Shown here piece after piece: positions 54,920 to 64,000 of a DNA stretch of 64,000 nt. Under the pieces are notes generated by a model. That model saw nothing but the letters and a program-made list of their open reading frames with translations, had not been told where the DNA came from and ran no database searches. This DNA is from Sphingobacterium sp. UBA5670 (GTDB lineage: Bacteria > Bacteroidota > Bacteroidia > Sphingobacteriales > Sphingobacteriaceae): assembly GCF_002420705.1 (NCBI RefSeq), contig NZ_DIIM01000018.1:221982-285981 (forward strand), in the 5' to 3' direction. The position numbers and the translations under genes were made by a program. How positions within the stretch are numbered: the first letter of the stretch is position 1; each line of letters starts with the position of its first letter.

Positions 54920-57310
54920 ATGAAACTATCGCCAATCTTACTCATTGCGCTATCGCTTCAGGCAGGACTTACATTAGCCCAGCATCCAGCATCACCGAAG
55001 ATCAAAAATCAGACAGTGACCGAAACTGTCAAAGGAACAGTTATAGATAAGGACACCAGACTACCTCTTGCAGGTGCGACCATTGTTATCTCATCCAATG
55101 ATGGCACAAAATCGGCAAGTACAGACACACAGGGTATATTCCGACTACAGAAAGTTCCCGTCGGGCGTCAACAGCTTCAAGTTCGCATGGCCGGTTACAA
55201 ACCAGAAGAATTCTCCGAATTACTCATTACCAGCGGCCGGGAGAATACGATCAACGTAGAAATGGAGTCGCAAATAAATTCATTGAACGAAGCTGTTGTC
55301 TATGCCGATGCCGGAAAACAGCCGCTCAATCAAATGGCGATGACTAGTGGGCGCTCATTTTCGCCCGAAGAGACAAATCGTTATGCAGGAGCTTTTTTTG
55401 ATCCTGCCCGTATGGCACAGAGCTTTCCCGGTGTTGCTGCAGGAGGCGATGATAATGAAATTATCGTTCGAGGGAATTCCCCTAAAAGCTTACAATGGCG
55501 GCTGGAAGGTATCGAAATTATCAACCCCAATCATTTCGGAGCCGAAGGCGCTGCAGGGGGCGGGATCAGTATGCTCAATACCATGGTATTGGGAAAATCT
55601 GATTTCTACACAGGCGGACTTGCTGCGGAGTATAACAATGCAACGGCAGGTGTTTTTGACCTCAGGTTTCGCAGAGGAAATACCGATAAACGTGAATATA
55701 CTTTCAATGTCGGCGTTTTGGGCGTAGGAGCAACTTTGGAAGGGCCTTTCAAAAAAGGAAGTGACGCCTCCTATTTGATTAGTTATCGCTATTCTTCGTT
55801 GAGCCTTTTGGAAAAAGTAGGAGTAAAAGTTTCGGACACAGGCGTCCCCAAATATCAGGATCTCTCTTTCAATTTTGTATTTCCGACAAAAAAGGCCGGA
55901 ACTTTTTCCTTATTCGGTATAGGCGGATTAGGAAAGCTCAAACAGACTGCAGAGCGCAATTACGAAAAATGGGAAGAACGAACAGATGCCCAGGATCTGG
56001 ACTTAAAATTCAACGCCGGAAGTGCAGGACTAAAACATCAATATATTGCGAACGACAGATTGTATTTTACCAATATCGCTTCTATGTCCATTAGCCGGAA
56101 CGCCAACACGACCGATACCTTAACACGAGACTATGTTTCAAGCCTCTATCACAAAGACAAATTCACGAATACAGCCATTCGCTATGCGGGTACGTTAAAT
56201 TATCGTGCCAACAGTAAAAACACTCTTAGAGCAGGTTTAAATGCAAGCTTATTACGTTATGACCTCTACGCGCTAACCTACGACACCGAACTTGCCACCT
56301 TGCGGGAGCGCATTAAAGAAAATGGAAATACAAGTACATATGATGCTTTTGCACAGTTAAAAACAGTTTTGAACGATAAACTAACGCTAAACACAGGAGT
56401 ACATGCCAATTACTTTGCCTTGAGCAAAACTTGGGCTTTCGAGCCAAGGCTCGGCCTAAACTGGCGCGTTGCAGCAGATCAAACCATTTCCTTTGGAACA
56501 GGTCTTTATAACCGATTGGAGCCTTTGGCTTACTATTTTGCCAAAAGTGGCAATCAGACAAGCGCTGAGCCAAACAAGCTCCTTTCTCCTACTCGGTCTG
56601 CTCAAGCCGTTATCGGCTATGAAAAGAACCTGAGCAGAACGCTCCGATTTAAAACAGAAATATATTACCAGCACCTCTATGATGTTCCGGTATCGACTGA
56701 CCCTGAGGTAAACTTCTCCTTACTCAATGTATCGGATATTGCAGCTATTGGCACCTCAAGCTACCGGCAGCTTGTCAATAAAGGAACCGGGAAAAATTAC
56801 GGTATTGAGCTCACGCTAGAGAAGTCATTAAGCCAGGGCTATTACTTTATAGCAACTACCTCCCTGTTTGATTCCAAGTTCAAAGCGCTCAATGGAAAGG
56901 AATACAATACGACATTTAATACACGTTATATTGGTAATTTGCTTTTGGGAAAAGAATGGGCGGTTGGAAAGAATAAAAGTAATCTGTTCGGTCTTAATAC
57001 CAAATTAATCTATGCAGGTGGAAGAAAATATTCACCAGTTCTAGCGGAAGAATCGCTCCGTCTGGATGAAGAAATTATTGACCAAGATCGCATCAATACA
57101 CTAACCGCAGCTCCTTATGTAAGGGTTGATTTTTCCTCGAGTTATCGTATTAACCGGAGAAAGGTGAGCCACTTGTTTATATTAGACATTCAGAATCTCC
57201 TCAACAGAGAAAATACGGTTGGAATGCATTATAATTTCAGTAAACGTATCATTGAACCGCAAAAATGGACCGGTATTATTCCAACAATTAACTACCGCAT
57301 TGAATTCTAA
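54920..57310 (+). CDS. TonB-dependent receptor with carboxypeptidase-regulatory-like domain
   Basis: A 796-residue outer-membrane receptor. A signal peptide ends near LTLAQHP, then VKGTVIDKDTRLPLAGATIV opens a carboxypeptidase-regulatory-like domain (about 35-120). The plug has MAQSFPGVAAGGDDNEIIVR and LEGIEIINPNHFGAEGAAGG, unlike the SusC type (no NQPLIVVDGVP motif). The barrel ends GIIPTINYRIEF. There is no SusD gene and it is smaller than SusC, so it may import a small ligand such as a metal complex, vitamin or peptide. The substrate cannot be told. It is divergent from the sigma-factor operon. Confidence 0.9.
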   Translation: MKLSPILLIALSLQAGLTLAQHPASPKIKNQTVTETVKGTVIDKDTRLPLAGATIVISSNDGTKSASTDTQGIFRLQKVPVGRQQLQVRMAGYKPEEFSELLITSGRENTINVEMESQINSLNEAVVYADAGKQPLNQMAMTSGRSFSPEETNRYAGAFFDPARMAQSFPGVAAGGDDNEIIVRGNSPKSLQWRLEGIEIINPNHFGAEGAAGGGISMLNTMVLGKSDFYTGGLAAEYNNATAGVFDLRFRRGNTDKREYTFNVGVLGVGATLEGPFKKGSDASYLISYRYSSLSLLEKVGVKVSDTGVPKYQDLSFNFVFPTKKAGTFSLFGIGGLGKLKQTAERNYEKWEERTDAQDLDLKFNAGSAGLKHQYIANDRLYFTNIASMSISRNANTTDTLTRDYVSSLYHKDKFTNTAIRYAGTLNYRANSKNTLRAGLNASLLRYDLYALTYDTELATLRERIKENGNTSTYDAFAQLKTVLNDKLTLNTGVHANYFALSKTWAFEPRLGLNWRVAADQTISFGTGLYNRLEPLAYYFAKSGNQTSAEPNKLLSPTRSAQAVIGYEKNLSRTLRFKTEIYYQHLYDVPVSTDPEVNFSLLNVSDIAAIGTSSYRQLVNKGTGKNYGIELTLEKSLSQGYYFIATTSLFDSKFKALNGKEYNTTFNTRYIGNLLLGKEWAVGKNKSNLFGLNTKLIYAGGRKYSPVLAEESLRLDEEIIDQDRINTLTAAPYVRVDFSSSYRINRRKVSHLFILDIQNLLNRENTVGMHYNFSKRIIEPQKWTGIIPTINYRIEF

Positions 57311-57346
57311 TACAGATTGCAACAAACCTAATCAAAAGAGCTACAT

Positions 57347-57392
57347 CCAATCGTCTGTTTCCAAATAATAAGCTTTGGAGACAGACGATTGG
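57347..57392. terminator. Long hairpin after the TonB receptor gene
   Basis: CCAATCGTCTGT pairs perfectly with ACAGACGATTGG. A G-U pair and an inner TCCAAA / TTTGGA extend the stem to 19 bp around an 8-base loop. It starts 37 bases past the receptor stop. No T-run follows, so it may protect the 3' end rather than terminate alone. Confidence 0.6.
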
Positions 57393-57452
57393 ATTGATCA
57401 AACGGGACCAATTCTTCGAACGGCAACAGCAAATTCTTGCTTTAGCACCCTG

Positions 57453-57725
57453 CTAGAAACGATAACCTATCGAAATACCTAAGGAGCGGTTGCGTATAGA
57501 ACCTCCGGATTCATAATCGCCCCATTTTGCAACCAAATTGGCTATACCTTTCTGGAACTCCATATCAACAAGATAGTGTCCCTAAAATGAAAATCCTTTA
57601 AGTACGCTACATCAACCTTCGGATTATTGATCCGAGTACGCCCTGAAGTTTTACATTGTTAAACTAATATTATCCATAAATTTTGAGGTTTTTAGGCCAG
57701 CTTTTACGAAAACGATTGCGAAAAA
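57453..57725 (-). pseudogene. Decayed 3' end of an outer-membrane beta-barrel gene
   Basis: On the minus strand, pieces in changing frames join into a barrel C-terminus: FVKAGLKTSKFMDNISLTM, then TSGRTRINNPKVDVAYLKDF, then (shifted) GHYLVDMEFQKGIANLVAKW, with the end RNRSLGISIGYRF followed by TAG. Alternating residues and a final aromatic Phe are typical of outer-membrane proteins. Shifts fall near 57582 and 57665. No start codon or 5' part is present. The 5' part may have been lost when the neighbouring SusCD unit arrived. Confidence 0.55.
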
Positions 57726-57806
57726 ACACCGTTTTTGTTCCCTACCAATACTGTAAATTCACTTTATAGAAAATTCAATTTTCAGACCAATTAAATCTAA
57801 AAGCCT

Positions 57807-60800
57807 ATGATCAAGATCAAGAACGCATCCGTTTCGAAAAATCGTTGGATGTATCCGGCAATACCATTATCCTGCCTGTTGGTCGTATCCAATCTGGCAA
57901 CACAAGCCACACCATTTGCACCTGTTATAACTAGCAGCAAACTTTCCATGGCCATCCAGCAGACAACCTTTCGGGGTAAGGTTGTAGACAAAGATGGCAA
58001 AGGCATTGCCAATGTCACCGTTCAGGTTAAAGGAACCAATACCGCGACTTCTACCAGTGCAAGCGGTTCATTTGAAATCAAGAGTCAGCAGATCGAAGCA
58101 ACATTGATGTTCACCAGCATCGGTTATAAAAGTATCGAAAGCAGGGCGCAAGCTGGAAGTCTGCTTACCATTACCCTGGATAGTGAATCTAAGGGACTTG
58201 ACGAAGTTGTTGTTGTCGGTTTCGGTACACAGAAAAAAGAAAATGTAACCGGTTCCGTTTCTTCTATCCAGATGTCCGAAGTTGTGGAAAGCAGACCGGT
58301 CACGTCCTTATCTGCGGGCTTGGCTGGACAAGCACCGGGATTATATGTTAATCAGGGGTCTGGTAGACCGGGCAGCGATGGGGGTACACTTCGTGTTCGT
58401 GGACAAGGAACGCTCAATAATGCTAATCCGCTTGTCGTGATCGACGGTGTTATTGGCGACATGAACCTAATCAACCCACAAGATGTAGAAAGCATATCAG
58501 TTTTGAAAGATGCTGCTTCTGCTTCGATTTATGGTTCGAGGGCTGCCAATGGTGTTATCCTTATTACAACGAAAAAAGGTAAATCAGAGCAGTTTAAGGT
58601 TATTTATAATAATTATTTCTCAAGCCAGAAACCATCCAATACCATTGGAATGGTTTCCAACTATGCCAATTACATGGAACTGATCAATGAAGGTTACCGT
58701 AATGGCGATCCGAATGCCAAGCCTATATTTTCCCAGGAGAAAATCGATCTTTGGCGGCAAAACGCAGGACAGGACCCATTGAAATATCCAAATACAGACT
58801 GGGTTTCGGACCTTTTCCAGAACAAAATCAGCCAAAACCATAACCTTTCCTTTACCGGAGGTAGTGACAAAATCAAGTTCTTTGGCTCCTATGGTCTCCT
58901 CAACAACCCTGGAATCATCGAACAGGCAACCTATAAACGTCATACCGGACGTATTAATCTAGAAGCTGATGTAAAACCCTGGTTAACTTTGGGAGCCAAT
59001 ATCAATGCTGTCGTTTCCAAAACAGATATTGGTACCAACATCATCGATGATGTATTTACTTTTGCTGCAGCAAGTACCCCAGGAATGGTACTTCGTGCGC
59101 CGGATGGACGGTTTGGTTCACCAAACAATCCGGAAGATGACCCACAGTCCAACAATGTGCTCCACCGCCTTTATGCGCAGAAAGGTAACATCAACAAAAA
59201 CCGTTTCGTGTCACGCTTTTACGGAAAACTGAAACCTATCGAAGGACTCTCTATTGAGGGATCATACACCTATACATATGATGACGATTTCGTTTATTCC
59301 CAACCGGTATTCAATGACCGCTGGAACTTTTTGACCAATACAATTGCCTCGGCGGGTACGGGCCGTTCTTCGGTTACCAACGAATCCATCAAATCCTACC
59401 GTTACTACATGGATGGAATTGCCAAATATAAAAACAAGCTGTTTGAGAAATTGAACTATGAGGTCATGGTCGGTGCCAGCCAGGAGTATTTTAAAGATGG
59501 CTGGTTTGCGGCCTCCAAATTGGATCTTGTAGATCCTTCGCTAACGGTGCTGAATGCGGCAACGATGGATGCCTCGGCATCTGGAAACATCACCGATTGG
59601 GCGATGCGTTCCTTTTTCGGTCGAATCAACCTGTCTTGGGATGACAAATATCTTTTGGAAGCAAACTTACGTACGGACGGTTCATCACGTTTCATGACTG
59701 GAAAAAGTAGATGGGGAACATTCCCCTCAGCGTCCTTTGGCTGGAAAGTTTCTTCAGAAGACTTCTACGATATCAAATGGATGCCCAGCTTGAAATTCCG
59801 TGCTTCCTATGGTGCCTTGGGTAACAACGGAACCACCGATGAGTCTTTCCGTAAAAACGCGACAATAAATAACTATGAATATCAGGCTCTTTATAATCCA
59901 GCAAACTATGTATTAAATAACCAGCTCTATGTGGGATTTGCGCAGACGGTATTGAGCAATCCCTTCCTAACTTGGGAAAATACCTATATCCTCAATGCAG
60001 GTTTGGATTTTGATCTCTTCAACTACAAACTCGGCGGTTCCATTGACGTCTTCAATAAAGTAACGGATAATATCTTAATTAATCTTCCGGCTCCGCTGGT
60101 CGTTGGGAATGCAACAATACCGCGCACCAATGCAGCGAAAGTACGTAATAATGGGATCGAGCTGAATTTGACTTACCGTGATAAAATTGGTGACAACTTT
60201 AAATTCAATATTGGCGGCAACTTTACTTTCATCGACAATAAAGTGGTCAAGTTTAAAGGCAATGACAAGTCTATCTCAGGATCCAATCTACTTCAGGAAG
60301 GCTATGCCATCAATACCCAGTATATCCTGTTGACCGATCGCATTTTACAGACGGATGCGGATATGCAGCTGGTACAGCAGATGATCGACAATGCGCCAAT
60401 CGATCCGACTACCAATCAAAAAGTCAATCCATTTGCATCTTATGGCACCCCAAAAAAAGGAGATCTTTTATATAGAGACACCAACGGTGACGGTATCATC
60501 AACGACAATGACCGGGTCCCTGTTGGGCATGGCACAGCTCCCCGTATGACCTATGGTTTTAACATGGGATTCGATTATAAAGGATTTGATTTCTCCGTCT
60601 TCCTACAGGGAAATGCGGGCAACAAAGTGGTCTGGACAGATGGCTATTACACACCTACAGTTCGCTGGGGTTACCAGATCAATCAGGAGATTGCTGATGG
60701 CCGATGGACCGAAGGTGCAACAGATGCCAAGTTTCCGCGATTGCTGCCGTATACGGATACAAGAAATACCAAAAACAGTGATTTCTGGCTGCAGAACAAA

Positions 60801-61007
60801 GCCTTTATCCGTGTAAAAAATATCCAGTTGGGTTATACCATTCCAAACGATATCACCAAACGGATACAGCTACAAAACCTACGTGTATTTGCGTCGTTGG
60901 AAAATTTCTGGACGATTACCAAATATAAAGGTTTTGATCCGGAGATCAGCGGCACTAATTATCCGACAATGAAACAAGCCGTCTTTGGAGTTAGCTTATC
61001 TTTTTGA
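57807..61007 (+). CDS. SusC/RagA-type TonB-linked transporter of the lyase locus
   Basis: The 1066-residue transporter has a long basic N-terminal signal (about 1-33). A carboxypeptidase-regulatory-like domain follows (about 54-140; FRGKVVDKDGKGIANVTVQV). Then come EVVVVGFGTQKKENVTGSVS, a plug (NANPLVVIDGVIGDMN, then ASIYGSRAANGVILITTKKG) and a barrel ending QAVFGVSLSF. It lacks an STN domain. The VGFGTQKK type is the common RagA/SusC branch, different from the cassettes above. No regulator is adjacent inside the window; it may lie beyond the right edge. Confidence 0.97.
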   Translation: MIKIKNASVSKNRWMYPAIPLSCLLVVSNLATQATPFAPVITSSKLSMAIQQTTFRGKVVDKDGKGIANVTVQVKGTNTATSTSASGSFEIKSQQIEATLMFTSIGYKSIESRAQAGSLLTITLDSESKGLDEVVVVGFGTQKKENVTGSVSSIQMSEVVESRPVTSLSAGLAGQAPGLYVNQGSGRPGSDGGTLRVRGQGTLNNANPLVVIDGVIGDMNLINPQDVESISVLKDAASASIYGSRAANGVILITTKKGKSEQFKVIYNNYFSSQKPSNTIGMVSNYANYMELINEGYRNGDPNAKPIFSQEKIDLWRQNAGQDPLKYPNTDWVSDLFQNKISQNHNLSFTGGSDKIKFFGSYGLLNNPGIIEQATYKRHTGRINLEADVKPWLTLGANINAVVSKTDIGTNIIDDVFTFAAASTPGMVLRAPDGRFGSPNNPEDDPQSNNVLHRLYAQKGNINKNRFVSRFYGKLKPIEGLSIEGSYTYTYDDDFVYSQPVFNDRWNFLTNTIASAGTGRSSVTNESIKSYRYYMDGIAKYKNKLFEKLNYEVMVGASQEYFKDGWFAASKLDLVDPSLTVLNAATMDASASGNITDWAMRSFFGRINLSWDDKYLLEANLRTDGSSRFMTGKSRWGTFPSASFGWKVSSEDFYDIKWMPSLKFRASYGALGNNGTTDESFRKNATINNYEYQALYNPANYVLNNQLYVGFAQTVLSNPFLTWENTYILNAGLDFDLFNYKLGGSIDVFNKVTDNILINLPAPLVVGNATIPRTNAAKVRNNGIELNLTYRDKIGDNFKFNIGGNFTFIDNKVVKFKGNDKSISGSNLLQEGYAINTQYILLTDRILQTDADMQLVQQMIDNAPIDPTTNQKVNPFASYGTPKKGDLLYRDTNGDGIINDNDRVPVGHGTAPRMTYGFNMGFDYKGFDFSVFLQGNAGNKVVWTDGYYTPTVRWGYQINQEIADGRWTEGATDAKFPRLLPYTDTRNTKNSDFWLQNKAFIRVKNIQLGYTIPNDITKRIQLQNLRVFASLENFWTITKYKGFDPEISGTNYPTMKQAVFGVSLSF

Positions 61008-61114
61008 TAAAGCAACGGGGTATCCCTGCAATAGATAAATTATGAACAATAGTTGAAAAGGCCGTTTGAATGCCTTTAAACATAAAACATATCATGAATA
61101 ATTAATTAAATCTC

Positions 61115-62818
61115 ATGAAAAAGATTTCACTACTCATAGCCGGATGCATTGCATTATCATCTTGTTATAAGCTTGATACCAACCCTTATAGCCAGGTAAG
61201 TGCTAGCACATTCTGGCAAAACGAAGACCAGGCCTTAGCCGGCGTATTAGGTTGTTATAATGACTTAAAGAAAGAAGCCACCTTTGGCTTGCAGTTTTCC
61301 TACGATGGGCTCACCGATATCGGTCTGGGCTATGATCCTCCCGGTTTGGGCGAAGTAATCAGCGGTACATTTACGGACCGCTCGTCAATTATTGTAGATA
61401 GATGGCAGGCAGGTTATGATCTCATCCAGCGGTGTAATCATGCGATCGCACACATTCAGCCTATGACCATCGATAAAGCAAAACAGGAAGGTTTTATCGC
61501 CGAAGCGAAGTTCTTACGGGCACTGATGTATTTCCAGCTCACCAATCTGTATGGTGCCCTGCCGATATACGATGAAACTGTCGACTTAAACAAAGACTTT
61601 GCAGATCTTAAAAACAGTCGTTCATCTGTAGAAGATGTCAATAAGTTTATCCTCAATGACCTGAATTATGCGATTGAGAAATTGCCGGTAAACTACGATG
61701 CAAAATATTACGGGCGGATCACCAAAGGTGCAGCCTATGCGTTAAGAGGGAAAGTAGCCCTTTACAATAAAGATTGGGCCGGAGCGATCCGGGATTTTGA
61801 AGAGATTGTTTACAACAAGACCAATACCTATGGCTATAGTTTAAGTACAAGCTACTCCGCTTTATTCACCATGGATGGCGATCAATCGGCAGAGATGATT
61901 TTTGCGATTCAGAATATGGGCGGCACCGGATTCCCCTATGGGATGCCCATGGCCTTCTATATGGGAACACGTTCGACCTTTGGTAGCGACTGGAACAACT
62001 GTATGCCGAGCACACGCCTTGCAGACCGTTACGAAAACCGCGATGGAAGCCCCTTTAACTGGAATGATTATTTCCCCAACTATACCACCGATAATGCGGT
62101 CAAAAAACAAGCGATGGAGTCTACGCAATCAGGTGGCTCGCTGACCAAGGTACCCGATACAGCGAAATTGCGCCAGATCTATGCAAACCGCGACCCGCGG
62201 ATGAATCAGACACTTATCGTTCCTTATTCGCATTACCTGGGGTGGAATGCCAATAAAGAACGAGATATGCAGCTGATTTTGGCAACCGGTGTGAACGAAA
62301 ACTTTGGTCAGATTCGCAACAACCGAGGCTGGTATACCTATCTATGGCGGAAATTTGTTCCTGAAGGGAACCTAAAAGGCGCTATTACCGATCGTGCACA
62401 TACACCAATCAATTTCCCGATCATTCGTCTGGGCGATGTGCTGCTAATGCTTTCGGAAGCGTACAACGAATCCAATCAACTGGATAAAGCGATTACCGAA
62501 CTTAACAAAGTACGTACACGCTCTAAAATGCCAGCACTAAATAGTGGCAGCTCATTTTTGGTTGTCGGCAGCAAAGCAGATATGAGTAAACGTATCCAGC
62601 ACGAACGGGCCGTAGAACTAGCAGGTGAAGGATGGCGTTATTTTGATCTTAAGCGCTGGAACCTCTTAGAAAGCGTTTCCAAAGATTACATCGAAAAAAG
62701 TATTACTGGAGACAATCTCGTCACCCGGGGTTACCAAAGCCGTCATAAGCTTTGGCCAATACCAGGGCAAGAGATTGAAATGAACCCGGCATTACTGCCG
62801 CAAAATCAAGATTGGTAA
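61115..62818 (+). CDS. SusD/RagB family lipoprotein of the lyase locus
   Basis: The 567-residue lipoprotein has a signal ending ALSSCYKLDTNPYSQVSAST (Cys near residue 17). It has the classical SusD plan: FWQNEDQALAGVLGCYNDLK, RCNHAIAHIQ, FIAEAKFLRALMYFQLTNLY with GALPIYDE, RITKGAAYALRGKVALYNKD, and the C-terminal ERAVELAGEGWRYFDLKRWN, HKLWPIPGQEIEMNP. The TPR-type helices and RYFDLKRW motif mark the SusD/RagB group rather than SusD-like 2. It lies 107 bases after susC and 2 bases before the lyase, so the three form one unit. Confidence 0.97.
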   Translation: MKKISLLIAGCIALSSCYKLDTNPYSQVSASTFWQNEDQALAGVLGCYNDLKKEATFGLQFSYDGLTDIGLGYDPPGLGEVISGTFTDRSSIIVDRWQAGYDLIQRCNHAIAHIQPMTIDKAKQEGFIAEAKFLRALMYFQLTNLYGALPIYDETVDLNKDFADLKNSRSSVEDVNKFILNDLNYAIEKLPVNYDAKYYGRITKGAAYALRGKVALYNKDWAGAIRDFEEIVYNKTNTYGYSLSTSYSALFTMDGDQSAEMIFAIQNMGGTGFPYGMPMAFYMGTRSTFGSDWNNCMPSTRLADRYENRDGSPFNWNDYFPNYTTDNAVKKQAMESTQSGGSLTKVPDTAKLRQIYANRDPRMNQTLIVPYSHYLGWNANKERDMQLILATGVNENFGQIRNNRGWYTYLWRKFVPEGNLKGAITDRAHTPINFPIIRLGDVLLMLSEAYNESNQLDKAITELNKVRTRSKMPALNSGSSFLVVGSKADMSKRIQHERAVELAGEGWRYFDLKRWNLLESVSKDYIEKSITGDNLVTRGYQSRHKLWPIPGQEIEMNPALLPQNQDW

Positions 62819-62820
62819 TT

Positions 62821-64000
62821 ATGAGAATTTACTTAATCCTACTATTTTTCCTGAGCAGTTTTTCTTTCCAAAGACTGCTAGGGAAAGATCTGAACCTCCT
62901 AACAGGAGCTTTTAAACAAGAGAACCTGAAAGCCAGTCTAGGCAATGACAAATCTTGGGTTCCCTACCCGGCTTATTCCGACCGTTTAGCCTGGGATAAG
63001 CTGATGGCTCCCTTTAAAGACCGCGTGATCAAAAAGGGAAATGAAGCCCTGAATTACCAATGGCAGGTCGTCAAAGCGACTGACTACCTCGAATATGAGC
63101 GTTCGGGCAACCGTACCATGATGGAAAAGCCAATGAATGAAAACTGCACTGCGCTAACTAATCTCCTTTTAGCTGAGCTTGCTGAAGGACAGGGACGCTA
63201 TGTGGACCAGATCCTAAATGGTAGCTGGCAGTTGACAGAAATGGCCACATGGTCTCTCTCGGCACACCTTGGGGCCTTTCAGTCCAGTAAGCGATCATTG
63301 CCGCAAGAGCGCACACAAGTAGTCGATCTGATGGCCGGTGATGTCGGTTCCCTCCTCTCTTGGATTCATTATTTCTTCCGCGATACGTTCAATAAAATCA
63401 ATCCCGAAATCAGTATTCGTCTAAAACAACAGATCCAACAACGTATCATACAACCCTACCTGGACCGCAACGATATGTGGTGGCAGGCATTTGAACTCAA
63501 AGAAGGGCAACTGGTCAATAACTGGAACCCCTGGTGCAACTTCAATGTCCTTACGGCACTACTTTTAGTAGAGGATAATCCAGATATACAGCTTGCAGGA
63601 ATTTATAAAACCATGTCTTCTGTAGATCGCTTTATCAATTATGTCAAAACAGATGGTGCCTGCGAAGAAGGCCCTTCGTACTGGGGCCATGCTGCGGGCA
63701 AGCTGTACGATTATCTAAAAATACTTTCATTGGCAACTCAGGGCAAAATTAATATTTTTGATAAACCGATTATTCGGGATATGGGTGAGTATATCGCACA
63801 ATCCTATATTGGTGGCGATAAATGGGTGGTGAATTTTGCTGATGCTTCGGCAAAAGGTGGTGGCGATCCACTATTGATCTTTCGTTATGGACAGGATGTT
63901 AACAGCAGTGAAATGATGCAATTTGCCCGATATATGGAAAATCTCGGTGACAAAAATGCCAATTTCAAACCTTCACGGGATATTTTCCGCGCCTTCGAAG
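62821..64000 (+). CDS. Heparinase II/III-like polysaccharide lyase (partial)
   Basis: The frame opens at ATG 62821 and runs off the right edge after 393 codons. A signal peptide (MRIYLILLFFLSSFSFQRLL) is followed by an alpha/alpha-toroid region: NCTALTNLLLAELAEGQGRY, WSLSAHLGAF, NNWNPWCNFNVLTALLL. GACEEGPSYWGHAAGKLYD matches the EGxSYW block seen in heparinase II-type lyases. The beta-sandwich would begin near the edge. Such enzymes cleave uronic-acid-containing chains (glycosaminoglycans, alginate or related) by beta-elimination. The gene starts 2 bases after susD. The subfamily and product cannot be fixed without the rest. Confidence 0.85.
   Translation, partial: MRIYLILLFFLSSFSFQRLLGKDLNLLTGAFKQENLKASLGNDKSWVPYPAYSDRLAWDKLMAPFKDRVIKKGNEALNYQWQVVKATDYLEYERSGNRTMMEKPMNENCTALTNLLLAELAEGQGRYVDQILNGSWQLTEMATWSLSAHLGAFQSSKRSLPQERTQVVDLMAGDVGSLLSWIHYFFRDTFNKINPEISIRLKQQIQQRIIQPYLDRNDMWWQAFELKEGQLVNNWNPWCNFNVLTALLLVEDNPDIQLAGIYKTMSSVDRFINYVKTDGACEEGPSYWGHAAGKLYDYLKILSLATQGKINIFDKPIIRDMGEYIAQSYIGGDKWVVNFADASAKGGGDPLLIFRYGQDVNSSEMMQFARYMENLGDKNANFKPSRDIFRAFE

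Noticed and set aside
57708..57721. CRE-like sequence around AAAACGATTGCG upstream of the lyase-locus susC
   Set aside because: Only part of the LacI/CcpA palindrome is present, and several symmetric positions mismatch.

Overview
The window looks like a chromosomal segment of a Bacteroidota organism close to Sphingobacterium/Pedobacter (Sphingobacteriaceae). The signs are moderate G+C, SusC/SusD outer-membrane pairs, promoters with the Bacteroidota -7 element TAnnTTTG, and an Alternative Complex III operon joined to an aa3 oxidase. No 16S gene is present, so the genus is an inference. I see no tRNA, rRNA, CRISPR array, insertion sequence or prophage.

Bases 1-15960 (minus strand) hold one long respiratory locus. 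It reads actABCDEF (quinol oxidation, Alternative Complex III), then cytochrome c oxidase subunits II and I, heme A synthase, heme O synthase, two subunit III-type proteins, a subunit IV-type protein and a partial SCO-like protein. Electrons would pass from menaquinol through the Act complex to the aa3 oxidase. The heme-A biosynthesis enzymes are encoded alongside, and a terminator-like hairpin separates coxA from them.

Bases 16300-25980 are mixed housekeeping and sugar genes: msrB, a LacI-type repressor divergent from a GH92 alpha-mannosidase, a DUF493 protein, an unrecognised secreted protein, pnp, rpsO, and a NagX/DUF5009-like membrane acyltransferase. A G+C-rich intergenic block with 10-bp tandem repeats lies between pnp and rpsO.

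Bases 26100-44300 are a glycan-utilisation region. It contains two tandem cassettes of the same design, ROK regulator - SusC - SusD - terminator. Each is preceded by the same promoter/operator: a 12-bp inverted repeat abutting TTTG-N21-TATCTTTA. Each also has a short upstream reading frame at the regulator start. A GH29 fucosidase, a BNR/sialidase-like lipoprotein and a convergent GH3 glycosidase follow, the GH3 with its own LacI-type operator. This regulator-in-cassette arrangement is the most unusual system in the window.

Bases 44560-54510 (minus) form a seven-gene unit: ECF sigma factor, FecR anti-sigma factor, SusC with an STN signalling domain, SusD, purple acid phosphatase, glycerophosphodiester phosphodiesterase and a small lipoprotein. 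The enzymes suggest uptake and cleavage of a phosphodiester substrate rather than a plain glycan. A divergent TonB-dependent receptor (54920-57310) is followed by the decayed 3' end of an outer-membrane barrel gene. The last unit (57807 to the right edge) is SusC - SusD - heparinase II/III-like lyase, probably for an acidic polysaccharide; the lyase is cut by the window edge.
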